Source: Catalinimonas sp038039535 (GTDB taxonomy: Bacteria; Bacteroidota; Bacteroidia; Cytophagales; Cyclobacteriaceae). Taken from it: 64,000 nt of DNA. The stretch spans positions 1 to 64,000 of the forward strand of contig NZ_JBBPHP010000011.1 of the NCBI RefSeq assembly GCF_038039535.1. The letters are read 5' to 3'. The translations under genes were made by a program, and so were the position numbers. Shown piece by piece: positions 15,803-24,517 of the stretch (the first letter of the stretch is position 1; every line of letters begins with the position of its first letter). The notes under the pieces are model-generated. The model searched no databases. It had not been told where the DNA came from and saw only the letters and a list, made by a program, of their open reading frames with translations.

Positions 15803-18800
15803 CTAGCCCTTAGTCTCTGCTCTGCGCTTCTGCAGATGTCTGATAAAAAACAATGCGATGATGAGGAGAATGCCGACGCCCAGCCCTATACTCCAGCCCG
15901 CATACTGGGTAGAATTCAAATGGATTTCCGTATTATCACCGGTAAGCACCAGTCCTCCCCAGTAGTAAGGAGATTGTAAATTGCCTTCTGCTTTATCTAA
16001 ATAAGAGAGCTTGTCAGCCCTCAGCGCTTCTGCCGATGTCATATTGTCGTTAAGATGCCGGTAAAAATCCTCGGCAATCTGGTTGGACTGCTGATCGTCT
16101 ATGCTCCACAGGCTGTAGATCACAGTGGGGCAGCCAGCATAGCGGAATGCATGCGCAAGAGATAAAACTCCCTCCCCGCGGCGGTACTGTCCCAGTCCGG
16201 TTTCACAGGCGGTAAGCACTGCCAGTTGGGTATTCAGAGAGTTACTGTACAATTCATAGGCATACAGATAGCCATCCTGTTCTTGCTGAGGCTCGGGAGT
16301 GAGTGCCAGAAAACTGTAAAGCGGAGACTCATTCTGTAGTCGGGCGTGGGTGCCAAAATGCAATACGCTGGCCTCATTTGCCTGAGTAAGTAAATGCGTT
16401 TCGGTAGCGGACTGCTCAGTGAGAGAAGTACCCCAGCCTTCTTCCTGTAGTTTTCTGGCAAAAGCCAATGACCAGGGCGTACGGAGCCAGCTTAGGAAGG
16501 TAGAGTCAGGCGGTTGATGCTGCGGAAGTTTTTCCAGGTAATTATCTTTGAGATCCTGTGAGAAACCAGGCGCTATGCCTAAAATACCCTTTCCAACACT
16601 GACATTGACAGCTTCTGAAGCTGCTAAACTATAACCGTAATATACACAGTAATCTCTGATGAGCCAGGGCCAGGCTGCCATCGGACTTCCGTCTGCTGCT
16701 TGCTGGGTCAGTAGCGTCTCAAAGTTCAGATAGTGCAGTGGTCCGTCAGCCAGAATTTTGACAGGAGTAGCGGTAGGAATACCCAGGGGTTGCCAGAGGT
16801 TTTGGTAGAGAAAGTAGCCCAATGCGGATTTCTTCTCAGTGTGACCATCCTGCTGATAAAGCTGCTGATACTGCTGCAATGAGTCCTGCCAGCCATCAGG
16901 CATATTGAGCCAGTTGGTTTTCAGTTGCTTGGGCTCAATTTGCACTGCCAGCAGGGCAGAGTCCAGATCAAAATAGGCGAGAGCAGTATAGTTTTGATCA
17001 GCCAGACGAGCCTGTATTTCATTTTTTGTCGGTGACTGAATGGCATAGCGGGCTTCATAATACTGAGGGTAATCCTGCTTCAGTTGTTGTTGAAGTTCCT
17101 GCCAGGCCTGGAGAATGGATTGTTGCTGTAAGGCGATTTCGGAAGCACTTTCTTCATCTTCACTGCCCTGCTGGCGCGCCAGAGAAAAGCGAAGCTGCTC
17201 TTTTAAAACCTGGCTTTGGGCCACCAGAGAATCGGGAACACCGGCAAAACTTATCGCCTGCCGATCTTTGAAAGCCAACTGTATGGTAGCACCCCGGCTG
17301 GCCTGTATGCAGTTGAGCAATAAATTCTCCCAAACCTCTGGATTTGCATGGCTATAAGCTAAAGCCCGGTGAGCCAGGACCGCACTCTGCCGGTAAAATG
17401 TCTGTAGCTGATCGGATACGGACTCATACAGAGAGGCATCATTGTAGAGCGACTGAAAAGTGGGAAGCCAGCGCTGCACCGCAATGAAAATATTATTGGC
17501 GGTGTGCAGGTCTTCTGCCTTGATTTTATTACCCTCCTCCAAAAACAGACCCAACTGGAAGTTAACTAAATCCAAAACCTTTGGGCTGTACACACGGATT
17601 TGTAGCGTATCCAACTGCTTAATATCAGTGATTGACTCATTCATGCCGGAAGCGCCTCCCCAGGCCATGTGCAGATAGTTTTGTAAGCTATCCTGCATCT
17701 GAAGCTGCTCGTAAGCGATGGCCAACTGAAGCAGGTTTTCCTGAGCATGATGGTGAGTAAGCCCGAATTTCTGACGATAGATGCTGAAGGCCTTTTTCCA
17801 GTAAGCTATTCCCTGTTCTTTTTGATCAAGCTCCCAGGCAATGCTACCCAATTCGTAGAGCGCATCTGCCCGTTTGGGATGATCAGCGCCTACTGTCTCT
17901 GCCCGTATTTGCTCCGATTGCGTAAAATAGCTTTTGGCCTTCTGCCAGTCTTCTCTTTCCTCTGCGATGAGGCCAAGATTAAAAAAGCTTTGCGCAATTT
18001 CGGCAGTCTCAGTCTCGTATAAGTCTCTTTTTTCTGCCAAAGCCGCCAGAAATATAGAATCCGCTTTTGCATACTGTTCCTGCTGGTAGTATGCAGCTCC
18101 CAGTGCGTCCTTGATATTAGCCCGCTGATAGTCGGGATAGCTGATGAGCGTGTCCGCGATTTCCAAGGCTTGCAGGTAGTAGGATTCGGCAGTTTTGCTT
18201 TCGTTTAGGTTCAGGTACAAAAGCCCCAGGTTGACATAGTTTTGTGCCAATGGCAGGTGCCTTTCTCCTTTTCGGTTAGAAACGATAGCTTTCAGTAAAA
18301 AGGTTTTAGCCTGTTGAGGATCGCCCATATCAATCATGTGCGTACTGTAGTTGTTGGCCAGTACCGCGATATGCGGATGATCTTCCGGAAGGTGATGTTG
18401 GAGGATGGTCCAGGCCTCAGCGATGGCTGCCTCAGCTTCCTGGAGATTGCCCAGGGCAGAGAGGATGATGTAAAGCGTATTGGCGCTGTATCCCAGTTCT
18501 TTATCTACCGGGTCTAATACTCTTTTTCTCAGCTGATGGGCATGCTTTACCCACTTCTCCGCTTCATCATAGGCTCCCGACTGCATAGACATGAAGCCCT
18601 TCAGCTCATAATATTTCGCCAGTTGAAAAGAATCTACTTCTGTTCTGCCAAGTTCAGTGTCAATGCTTCTCCTGGAGTATTCCATGGCCTGCTCCAGATT
18701 GCCTTCACCCATATAGGTATAGCCTACCTCATGGTAAATTTTGCTCAGCAATGCAGGCTTGACGGTGGTAGAAGAAGATAATAACCCTTCCAGAATGCTT

Positions 18801-19066
18801 CTAGCATGCTCATAATCATACTGCTGAATATAGCACTTGGCCTCCCAGTATTGGTAAAAAGCTAAGCTATCATTCTGCTTTAGAGACTGCTGATAAGTAG
18901 CCAGTTGGTGATAGGCTTCTGCTGCCTCGGCATAACTTCCCTGCTGGTACAAACTATCGGCATAGTCGTAAGAAATAGTTTGGGTAAAACCGTTATTGTA
19001 GGTTAATAACAAAAGAAGGGGAAGAATCCAGAATAGCCTGCTATAGTCTTGCTTAGGTTTTTTCAC
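15803..19066 (-). CDS. Exported TPR-CHAT (caspase-like) protein with C-terminal membrane anchor
   Basis: A protein of 1,087 residues. The start is a GTG at 19066; no ATG lies in frame just upstream. A signal peptide (about 10-28, FWILPLLLLLTYNNGFTQT) leads to a long TPR superhelix (about 35-480, e.g. ADSLYQQGSYAEAAEAYHQLA). A helical linker and a C-terminal CHAT protease domain (about 690-1045) follow. The caspase-type dyad looks intact: His907 in VLHFGTHA and Cys954 in LTACETGLG. A membrane helix at about 1058-1075 is followed by a basic tail, so the CHAT domain should face the periplasm. CHAT-TPR proteins often occur with ECF sigma/anti-sigma pairs in Bacteroidota, as far as I recall. No copy of the shared promoter motif lies at the usual distance, so its control may differ. 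Confidence 0.88.
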   Translation of the reverse strand: MKKPKQDYSRLFWILPLLLLLTYNNGFTQTISYDYADSLYQQGSYAEAAEAYHQLATYQQSLKQNDSLAFYQYWEAKCYIQQYDYEHARSILEGLLSSSTTVKPALLSKIYHEVGYTYMGEGNLEQAMEYSRRSIDTELGRTEVDSFQLAKYYELKGFMSMQSGAYDEAEKWVKHAHQLRKRVLDPVDKELGYSANTLYIILSALGNLQEAEAAIAEAWTILQHHLPEDHPHIAVLANNYSTHMIDMGDPQQAKTFLLKAIVSNRKGERHLPLAQNYVNLGLLYLNLNESKTAESYYLQALEIADTLISYPDYQRANIKDALGAAYYQQEQYAKADSIFLAALAEKRDLYETETAEIAQSFFNLGLIAEEREDWQKAKSYFTQSEQIRAETVGADHPKRADALYELGSIAWELDQKEQGIAYWKKAFSIYRQKFGLTHHHAQENLLQLAIAYEQLQMQDSLQNYLHMAWGGASGMNESITDIKQLDTLQIRVYSPKVLDLVNFQLGLFLEEGNKIKAEDLHTANNIFIAVQRWLPTFQSLYNDASLYESVSDQLQTFYRQSAVLAHRALAYSHANPEVWENLLLNCIQASRGATIQLAFKDRQAISFAGVPDSLVAQSQVLKEQLRFSLARQQGSEDEESASEIALQQQSILQAWQELQQQLKQDYPQYYEARYAIQSPTKNEIQARLADQNYTALAYFDLDSALLAVQIEPKQLKTNWLNMPDGWQDSLQQYQQLYQQDGHTEKKSALGYFLYQNLWQPLGIPTATPVKILADGPLHYLNFETLLTQQAADGSPMAAWPWLIRDYCVYYGYSLAASEAVNVSVGKGILGIAPGFSQDLKDNYLEKLPQHQPPDSTFLSWLRTPWSLAFARKLQEEGWGTSLTEQSATETHLLTQANEASVLHFGTHARLQNESPLYSFLALTPEPQQEQDGYLYAYELYSNSLNTQLAVLTACETGLGQYRRGEGVLSLAHAFRYAGCPTVIYSLWSIDDQQSNQIAEDFYRHLNDNMTSAEALRADKLSYLDKAEGNLQSPYYWGGLVLTGDNTEIHLNSTQYAGWSIGLGVGILLIIALFFIRHLQKRRAETKG

Positions 19067-20075
19067 ATCATAAGAAACTAAATTGAAGCTGTAATCGCAA
19101 TACTTTGTAGGTGAACACTTAGCCTAAAGGCCAACTATTTTTATACAAACAGAGCAAAGCTTGGCAAGTGCGGAATTGAACTTGCAAAAATGTGACTTCA
19201 CTCAATTTTTATAGAAGATTTTTTTGAAATATAACCTTTCCTTATTTATAACTATTTTTTGCGAAGTAAATACAAAGCTATGTTTAAACAATGGAATGGA
19301 TAGGTTTTGTAATTTAAACGATTGATTAATTTGGATTCTAAGAAGAACTTGTAATATTTAAAACATTATAGCTTAATATCCCGTATATATTATTAAATTT
19401 TTAAAGAATCCTAAAATATTTATCAACTACCTAATGTTTAGTCAATCACCGTTAGGCCGCAGTTAATGCTTATCAGTTAACTGTTGTTAAATTTCATAAC
19501 CATGGAAACGATATTCCACATTTTTAGCATTTTTTCTAAGAGCCGGGTCATCTCAATACTGGCTGCTGTTTATCGTGATTTCTTTGGTTTATGTCCCCCC
19601 AACGCTTACTTGCAGTAGAATTTCTGGCTGTACGTTTAAGCTGCCCTACTTATCACTTGCTATTAATCCACCAAGCTTCTGACTTTGCTTTCTCCAACAA
19701 ATTGATAAAGAAAGAAGCTCCGAGCTGGTATTATGGAAATTTACTCATTAATCTAAATTGCTGTTAAGTTTCCACAGATACATGGCTTATTTGTCAGGTT
19801 ATAGTATAGGCTGATCGTACAATCCGGTTTTTCTCACTTCTTCCTAAGCACTGCTTAGTCAGCTTGATTTTGTCTTCAAGAAAGTTTTTGAATCAGAGAA
19901 CCCCTCTATTTAAGCTTAAAATAGTGATACGAAGGTAAATCAAGCCCACCTTTTCTCTTAATAATCTTCAAGAGTGGATGAGAGATTAATGTCAAATTTT
20001 CTCTCCCGCCATCATTTATCAGCTACAAAAGTATGCTGACAGGCACCCTCTTTATATCCTCTAATATTCAGTACG
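19067..20075. other. 1-kb gap without a convincing gene
   Basis: AT-rich sequence between the CHAT gene (minus) and the aspartyl protease gene (plus). The only frames are short; the clearest is a 38-codon ATG frame at 19502-19618 (METIFHIFSIFSKSRV...) with no family match and stop codons soon after in all frames. The stretch from 19500 to 20000 has a higher GC content than its surroundings and could be a decayed gene. It must also hold the promoters of both flanking genes. Confidence 0.4.
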
Positions 20076-21077
20076 ATGATAACGGCTATCCAAACTATTT
20101 TCCGCGCCCTATGCATATCCTTTGCTTTGATGATGATCAGCCTCACAGTAGATGGAGCCTTTGATTCCAAGATCTTTCAGTTACGTAATCAAAAATCCTA
20201 TACCGAAGTCCGCTTCAGGCTGGAAGATAACCTTATCATCATCCCGGTACTTGTCAATGGAACAGAAGAGATGAGTTTTATCCTGGACACAGGCACAGAC
20301 TCACCGCTTATTCTTAATCGTAAGTATATCAAAAACCTGGATTTACCCCTTAACAGAGAGATCAATTTTCAGGGAGCAGGTATGGGCGCAGCGTGTAAAG
20401 GTTCTGTAATTTCATCCATGAGCCTGCAAATCGCCGATGCTTATGCAGATCATATAGGTGGCGTAGTATTGAAAGATAACCCGCTGATGAATTTAAGGAT
20501 TAATGGAATCAAAATTCATGGCGTACTTGGTGCCAGCCTCTTCAAGAGTTTTGCTGTTGAAATTGATTATCTCACACAACATTTGAGATTACATGAGGGG
20601 CAAAACTTTCTGGATGATCAATCTTTCTCTGAGCATGAAATGCAGATGTCCTGTAGTCGTCCTATCCTGAAAAGTGTGCTGGAGTTTAATGAAAAGCAAT
20701 ATGAGCTCAAGCTTATGATAGATACCGGATTAAGCAATGAAATGATTATTTACGACCATACTTCATTTGACTATGTAAAAACCTCTGTTGAAGAAATTGG
20801 GAAAGGCTACAGTGGGAAAGTGAAAGCTACTGTTGCCCATGTGGACGCATTGAAAATAGCAGGGCAGGAACTCATGGATGTCCATACTTATTTTCCTGAG
20901 CATCATAGCTACAAGGCCGTTTTGAGGAAAGTCAGTGATAGAAATGGGACAATAGGCAATGCTTTGCTCAAAAGATATTGCATCGTGCTTGACTATGCTG
21001 CAGAGACCATCTACATACGGGAAGATCATAAGGAAAGACCTGACTTTACAAAATTCTTCGCTGAAGATGTTAAATAG
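20076..21077 (+). CDS. Exported retropepsin-like aspartyl protease
   Basis: A protein of 333 residues with an N-terminal signal or anchor (about 8-27). It contains two clan AA half-domains: FILDTGTDSPLIL (catalytic D71) and LMIDTGLSNEMII (D216). Each is followed by the expected hydrophobic-Gly motif: GVLGASLFKSFAVEIDY and GTIGNALLKRYCIVLDY. This bilobed single-chain layout is common in Bacteroidota aspartyl protease family proteins. It should act in the periplasm or at the surface; its substrate is unknown. It is a single-gene unit, about 130 nt before the penicillin acylase-type gene. Confidence 0.85.
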   Translation: MITAIQTIFRALCISFALMMISLTVDGAFDSKIFQLRNQKSYTEVRFRLEDNLIIIPVLVNGTEEMSFILDTGTDSPLILNRKYIKNLDLPLNREINFQGAGMGAACKGSVISSMSLQIADAYADHIGGVVLKDNPLMNLRINGIKIHGVLGASLFKSFAVEIDYLTQHLRLHEGQNFLDDQSFSEHEMQMSCSRPILKSVLEFNEKQYELKLMIDTGLSNEMIIYDHTSFDYVKTSVEEIGKGYSGKVKATVAHVDALKIAGQELMDVHTYFPEHHSYKAVLRKVSDRNGTIGNALLKRYCIVLDYAAETIYIREDHKERPDFTKFFAEDVK

Positions 21078-21207
21078 TAATGCGCATCAGGTGAGAATAG
21101 TTTTCCATGCCTAAAGTATCAATTTCCTCTCTCTGAAGCTTACAAAAACATTAATTTGTACCTCAATCTGCTATGACTTATCTTTCCAACTGATTAACTG
21201 CCTAACT

Positions 21208-23388
21208 ATGAAAAACTACTATTTCCTACTGCTATTTATTTCTTTTGTAATATCATGTAAACCTAATCAGGAAGATTCAAGAATAAAAGTCTGGGAAGCG
21301 CAGGCTGAGAATATTACCATCATACGCGATGACTATGGGATACCTCATGTCTATGGCAAAACAGATGCTGATGCGGTTTTTGGGATGATTTACGCCCAGT
21401 GCGAAGATGATTTTAACCGGGTGGAGATGAACTACATCACAGCTATCGGACGACTGGCGGAAGTAGAAGGGGAGGAATTACTGTACAATGATCTGCGGGC
21501 CCGGCTCTACATGACTGAAGAGGAAGCCAAAGCTTACTACGAGGCAAGCCCTGAGTGGCTCAAAAAACTTTGTGATGCCTTCGCCGATGGTGTCAACTAT
21601 TATCTGCATACGCATCCTGAAGTACAGCCTAAGCTGATCACCCGCTTTGAGCCCTGGATGCCCATGTACTTCAGCGAAGGTTCCATTGGAGGAGATATTG
21701 AAAGAGTTTCTACCAAAAGACTGCAGGCATTTTATGAAAAAGACCAATCGCTTGCGCTGAATGAGTTTGGTGATGGCCTGGTGTATCCCGACCCTTTTGA
21801 GGAGCCTCAGGGTTCCAATGGTTTTGCCATTGCCCCGGAACTGACCGAATCAGGCAATGCTATGCTGCTGATTAATCCGCATACTTCTTTTTTCTTCAGA
21901 GGAGAGACGCATATGGTGAGTGAAGAAGGACTTAATGCTTATGGAGCAGTTACCTGGGGACAGTTTTTTGTCTATCAGGGCTTCAACGATAAGACCGGCT
22001 GGATGCATACTTCTACCCGCACCGATTGTATAGATGAGTTTCTGGAAACTGTGGTGGAAGAAGATGGGCAGCTAAAGTATCAGTATGGAGATGAAATGCG
22101 GCCGGTAGAAGTATCGGAAGTAACGCTTGCTTATAAAGAGGGAGAAGAGGTGAAAAGCAAGACTTTCCCGATGTACCATACCCATCATGGACCTATCGTC
22201 AGGAAGCAGGGCGAGCATTGGGTAGCCACCAGCATCATGTGGAAACCAGTAGAAGCCCTGACCCAGTCCTACACCCGTACCAAAACCACTGGCTATAATT
22301 CCTTTCATAAGATGATGGCCATCAGTACCAACTCTTCCAACAATACGGTCTATGCCGATGCCGAAGGCAATATCGCTTACTATCACGGCAATTTTGTACC
22401 CAAAAGAGACACCAGCTTCAACTATGCTGAGCCGGTAGATGGCAGTAATCCGGCTACCGACTGGCAGGAACCTCATCCGCTCAGCGAACAACTTACCATA
22501 TTGAATCCGCAAAATGGCTGGATACAGAACTGTAATTCCACGCCTTTTACCGCAGCGGCAGAGTTCAGCCCTAAGCCCGAAGACTTTCCCGCTTACCTGG
22601 CTCCCGATGACGAGAATTTCCGTGGCATACAGGCAGTAAGGGTTTTGACCGGTCAAAAAGATTTTACGCTGGACAAACTTACCAAGGTGGCTTATGATCC
22701 TTATTTAACCGCTTTTGAAGCATTGATTCCCGGACTGATCAAAGCTTATGATGAGGCAGGTCAGGATATGCCTGAGCTAAGTGCAGCAATTGATACCCTT
22801 AGAAATTGGAACTATAGCGTTTCCGGAAATTCAGTAGCCATGTCGCTGGCGGTGTACTATGGGCAGCACTATCTGGAGGCATCCACTGCGCCCGAAGATT
22901 TGAATTATATGGAAAGAGTGAGCTATTACGGGGAAGAATCACCATATGAGGAGCGATTGCAGATTTTTGCTGAGGCAAAGCAAAGCCTGGAGGAAGACTT
23001 CGGGCAGTGGCAAACCGAATGGCTGGAGATCAACCGTTACCAGCGGCTGAATGGCGATATCAGGCAGCCCTTTAATGATGATGAGCCTAGTGTAGGTGTA
23101 CCTATGGCTTCTTCCCGATGGGGAGCATTGGCTTCCTTCGGAGCGCGTACTTATCCGGGTACCAAAAGGATGTACGGTACGTCAGGCAACAGCTTTGTGG
23201 CCGTAGTGGAGTTTGGTGATAAAGTGAAAGCCAAAAGCCTACTGGCCGGAGGGCAAAGCGGTGATCCCGATTCTCCGCACTTTGACGATCAGGTAGAGAT
23301 GTATGTAGACGGCAAATTCAAAGATGTGGCCTATTATCGTGAAGATGTAGAAGCCAGAGCAGAGCAAACTTATCGTCCCGGGGAATAA
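21208..23388 (+). CDS. Penicillin acylase-family lipoprotein (Ntn hydrolase)
   Basis: A protein of 726 residues with a lipoprotein signal (FLLLFISFVISC, Cys17). The start of the mature part (ITIIRDDYGIPHVYGKTDADAVFGMIYAQCEDDF) is the classic alpha-subunit beginning of the penicillin G acylase/acyl-homoserine-lactone acylase family. The autocatalytic nucleophile is expected at Ser203 in QGSNGFAI, where the precursor would be cut into alpha and beta chains. Later motifs such as HHGPIV and the C-terminal GGQSGDPDSPHFDDQVEMY are also typical. The enzyme hydrolyses amide bonds; whether the substrate is an acyl-homoserine lactone, a beta-lactam or another acyl amide cannot be decided from sequence. 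Confidence 0.9.
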   Translation: MKNYYFLLLFISFVISCKPNQEDSRIKVWEAQAENITIIRDDYGIPHVYGKTDADAVFGMIYAQCEDDFNRVEMNYITAIGRLAEVEGEELLYNDLRARLYMTEEEAKAYYEASPEWLKKLCDAFADGVNYYLHTHPEVQPKLITRFEPWMPMYFSEGSIGGDIERVSTKRLQAFYEKDQSLALNEFGDGLVYPDPFEEPQGSNGFAIAPELTESGNAMLLINPHTSFFFRGETHMVSEEGLNAYGAVTWGQFFVYQGFNDKTGWMHTSTRTDCIDEFLETVVEEDGQLKYQYGDEMRPVEVSEVTLAYKEGEEVKSKTFPMYHTHHGPIVRKQGEHWVATSIMWKPVEALTQSYTRTKTTGYNSFHKMMAISTNSSNNTVYADAEGNIAYYHGNFVPKRDTSFNYAEPVDGSNPATDWQEPHPLSEQLTILNPQNGWIQNCNSTPFTAAAEFSPKPEDFPAYLAPDDENFRGIQAVRVLTGQKDFTLDKLTKVAYDPYLTAFEALIPGLIKAYDEAGQDMPELSAAIDTLRNWNYSVSGNSVAMSLAVYYGQHYLEASTAPEDLNYMERVSYYGEESPYEERLQIFAEAKQSLEEDFGQWQTEWLEINRYQRLNGDIRQPFNDDEPSVGVPMASSRWGALASFGARTYPGTKRMYGTSGNSFVAVVEFGDKVKAKSLLAGGQSGDPDSPHFDDQVEMYVDGKFKDVAYYREDVEARAEQTYRPGE

Positions 23389-23421
23389 AAATTTAAGCGT
23401 CTGTGCTTTTTTACTCCAAAA

Positions 23422-23476
23422 CTAAAATGCTATATACCAACCTTTTACAGCAAAGAAATGCCTTATTATTTATGCT
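23422..23476. repeat. Dispersed 55-bp intergenic repeat, copy 1
   Basis: This segment aligns without gaps to 37052-37106, about 40 of 55 positions identical, including CTAAAATGCTA, TTTTACAGCA and TTATGCT. TGCT and AGCA inside could form a small hairpin. It lies just after the acylase gene. Confidence 0.55.
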
Positions 23477-23526
23477 CAACTATTTAATACACTGTAAACT
23501 AAGTTGTGCAACATTTTCTTGAAGCT

Positions 23527-23603
23527 GTCATTTCGTAGCGCAGCGTAGAAATCTTTACCACGCATACGATCAGCTACATGGTAAAGATCCCTAACGGGAT
23601 GAC
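23527..23603. repeat. Imperfect intergenic palindromic element
   Basis: The left arm (23527-23560, beginning GTCATTTCG and ending ATCTTTACCA) and right arm (23579-23603, TGGTAAAGAT...GGGATGAC) are inverted copies with a few mismatches and an insertion. An element of this kind (GTCAT-CCCG...ATCTTTACC) is familiar from Bacteroidota intergenic regions, so it is probably a short non-coding mobile repeat. Confidence 0.65.
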
Positions 23604-23634
23604 TAATACCACAAAAACTTAATTTATAGTGTAT

Positions 23635-24396
23635 TTAAGGTAATTTTACACTACTGGGGCCTTTGATATCTATGACCTTTGATCTTGTTTCAAAGGCCCA
23701 GAAAGATTTTTCTGACAGGCAGTTAGGGTCAGCTTTTAGTAATTTTTGGCGCAAATCATCCAACTCCCGGGCAGTAGGTTCAATGTCTAAGAAAGACTGA
23801 TTGTTTCTTGCTGCTCTTATCTGGTCAACATACTGGCGGTAAACTAACAGACAATGTGCCAGGTGACCTACAGAACTATTCATAAAACGCTGCGGTACAT
23901 AATCCGGGTGAACAGGAGAAGTGTTGTTGTCATCTATCCTGTGGGCATAAGCGATATCAATCATCTTAATTTTGTCACTATCGTCACTATCAATATAGAT
24001 GATTCCTATTTCTCCTGAACCAATGACATAATGGTGAATAAAATCATCATTTTCTAGGGTAAGCACCTCCTTAATAGTTCTTAAGTTTTCGGTGTACAGT
24101 TTTTCATTGAAGCCCAAAAACGGAGCACAGCTATTGGGTAAACCTGCCCGGCTCAGGAAAGACTTATTCTCTTCACTGATAGGGAGGTCTTTGAGAGAAA
24201 GTGAGTCGTAGGCGACCAGTTGAGACAGAGTGTCATCCTTCCAGGCTTCTCTGAATACTTCTGGCGCTATAGCTTCGCTAAAGATAAATTCTTCGTCTAC
24301 CGATACCTGCTGTGGCTCTGACTGACTCAATGAACTGCAGGATGCCCAAATGCCCAGGCATAAGCTAGCGAAAACAAACACTCTGACAATAAGCAT
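23635..24396 (-). CDS. SUKH-4-like (SMI1/KNR4 superfamily) putative lipoprotein
   Basis: A protein of 253 residues. A hydrophobic start (VRVFVFASLCLGIWASC) looks like a lipoprotein signal with lipidation at the Cys of WASC, although Trp at -3 is not canonical. The remainder has the order of motifs I associate with SUKH-4 immunity proteins: LSRAGLPNSCAPFLGF, then IGSGEIGIIYID, then RFMNSSVGHLAHCLLVYRQYVDQI. SUKH proteins bind and neutralise toxins, usually in the cytoplasm, so a membrane-attached member would be unusual. No toxin gene is recognisable next to it. The family call rests on motif memory and is moderate. Confidence 0.55.
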   Translation of the reverse strand: MLIVRVFVFASLCLGIWASCSSLSQSEPQQVSVDEEFIFSEAIAPEVFREAWKDDTLSQLVAYDSLSLKDLPISEENKSFLSRAGLPNSCAPFLGFNEKLYTENLRTIKEVLTLENDDFIHHYVIGSGEIGIIYIDSDDSDKIKMIDIAYAHRIDDNNTSPVHPDYVPQRFMNSSVGHLAHCLLVYRQYVDQIRAARNNQSFLDIEPTARELDDLRQKLLKADPNCLSEKSFWAFETRSKVIDIKGPSSVKLP

Positions 24397-24517
24397 TGTA
24401 TGCCGGGATAATATTTATCAAAAATAAAAAGTATTGATTCATAAAAGAAATTAAAACTAAGCTTCATTTTACTCCCTGGCTTTCACTTGCTTATCCCTTC
24501 TTCTTTACAATAATGAC

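Noticed and set aside
19540..19570. GAGATGACC upstream of the CHAT gene as a further promoter copy
   Set aside because: The first base of the 8-mer differs, the -10 position reads ATGCTAA rather than CTAT, and it is about 480 nt from the start codon.
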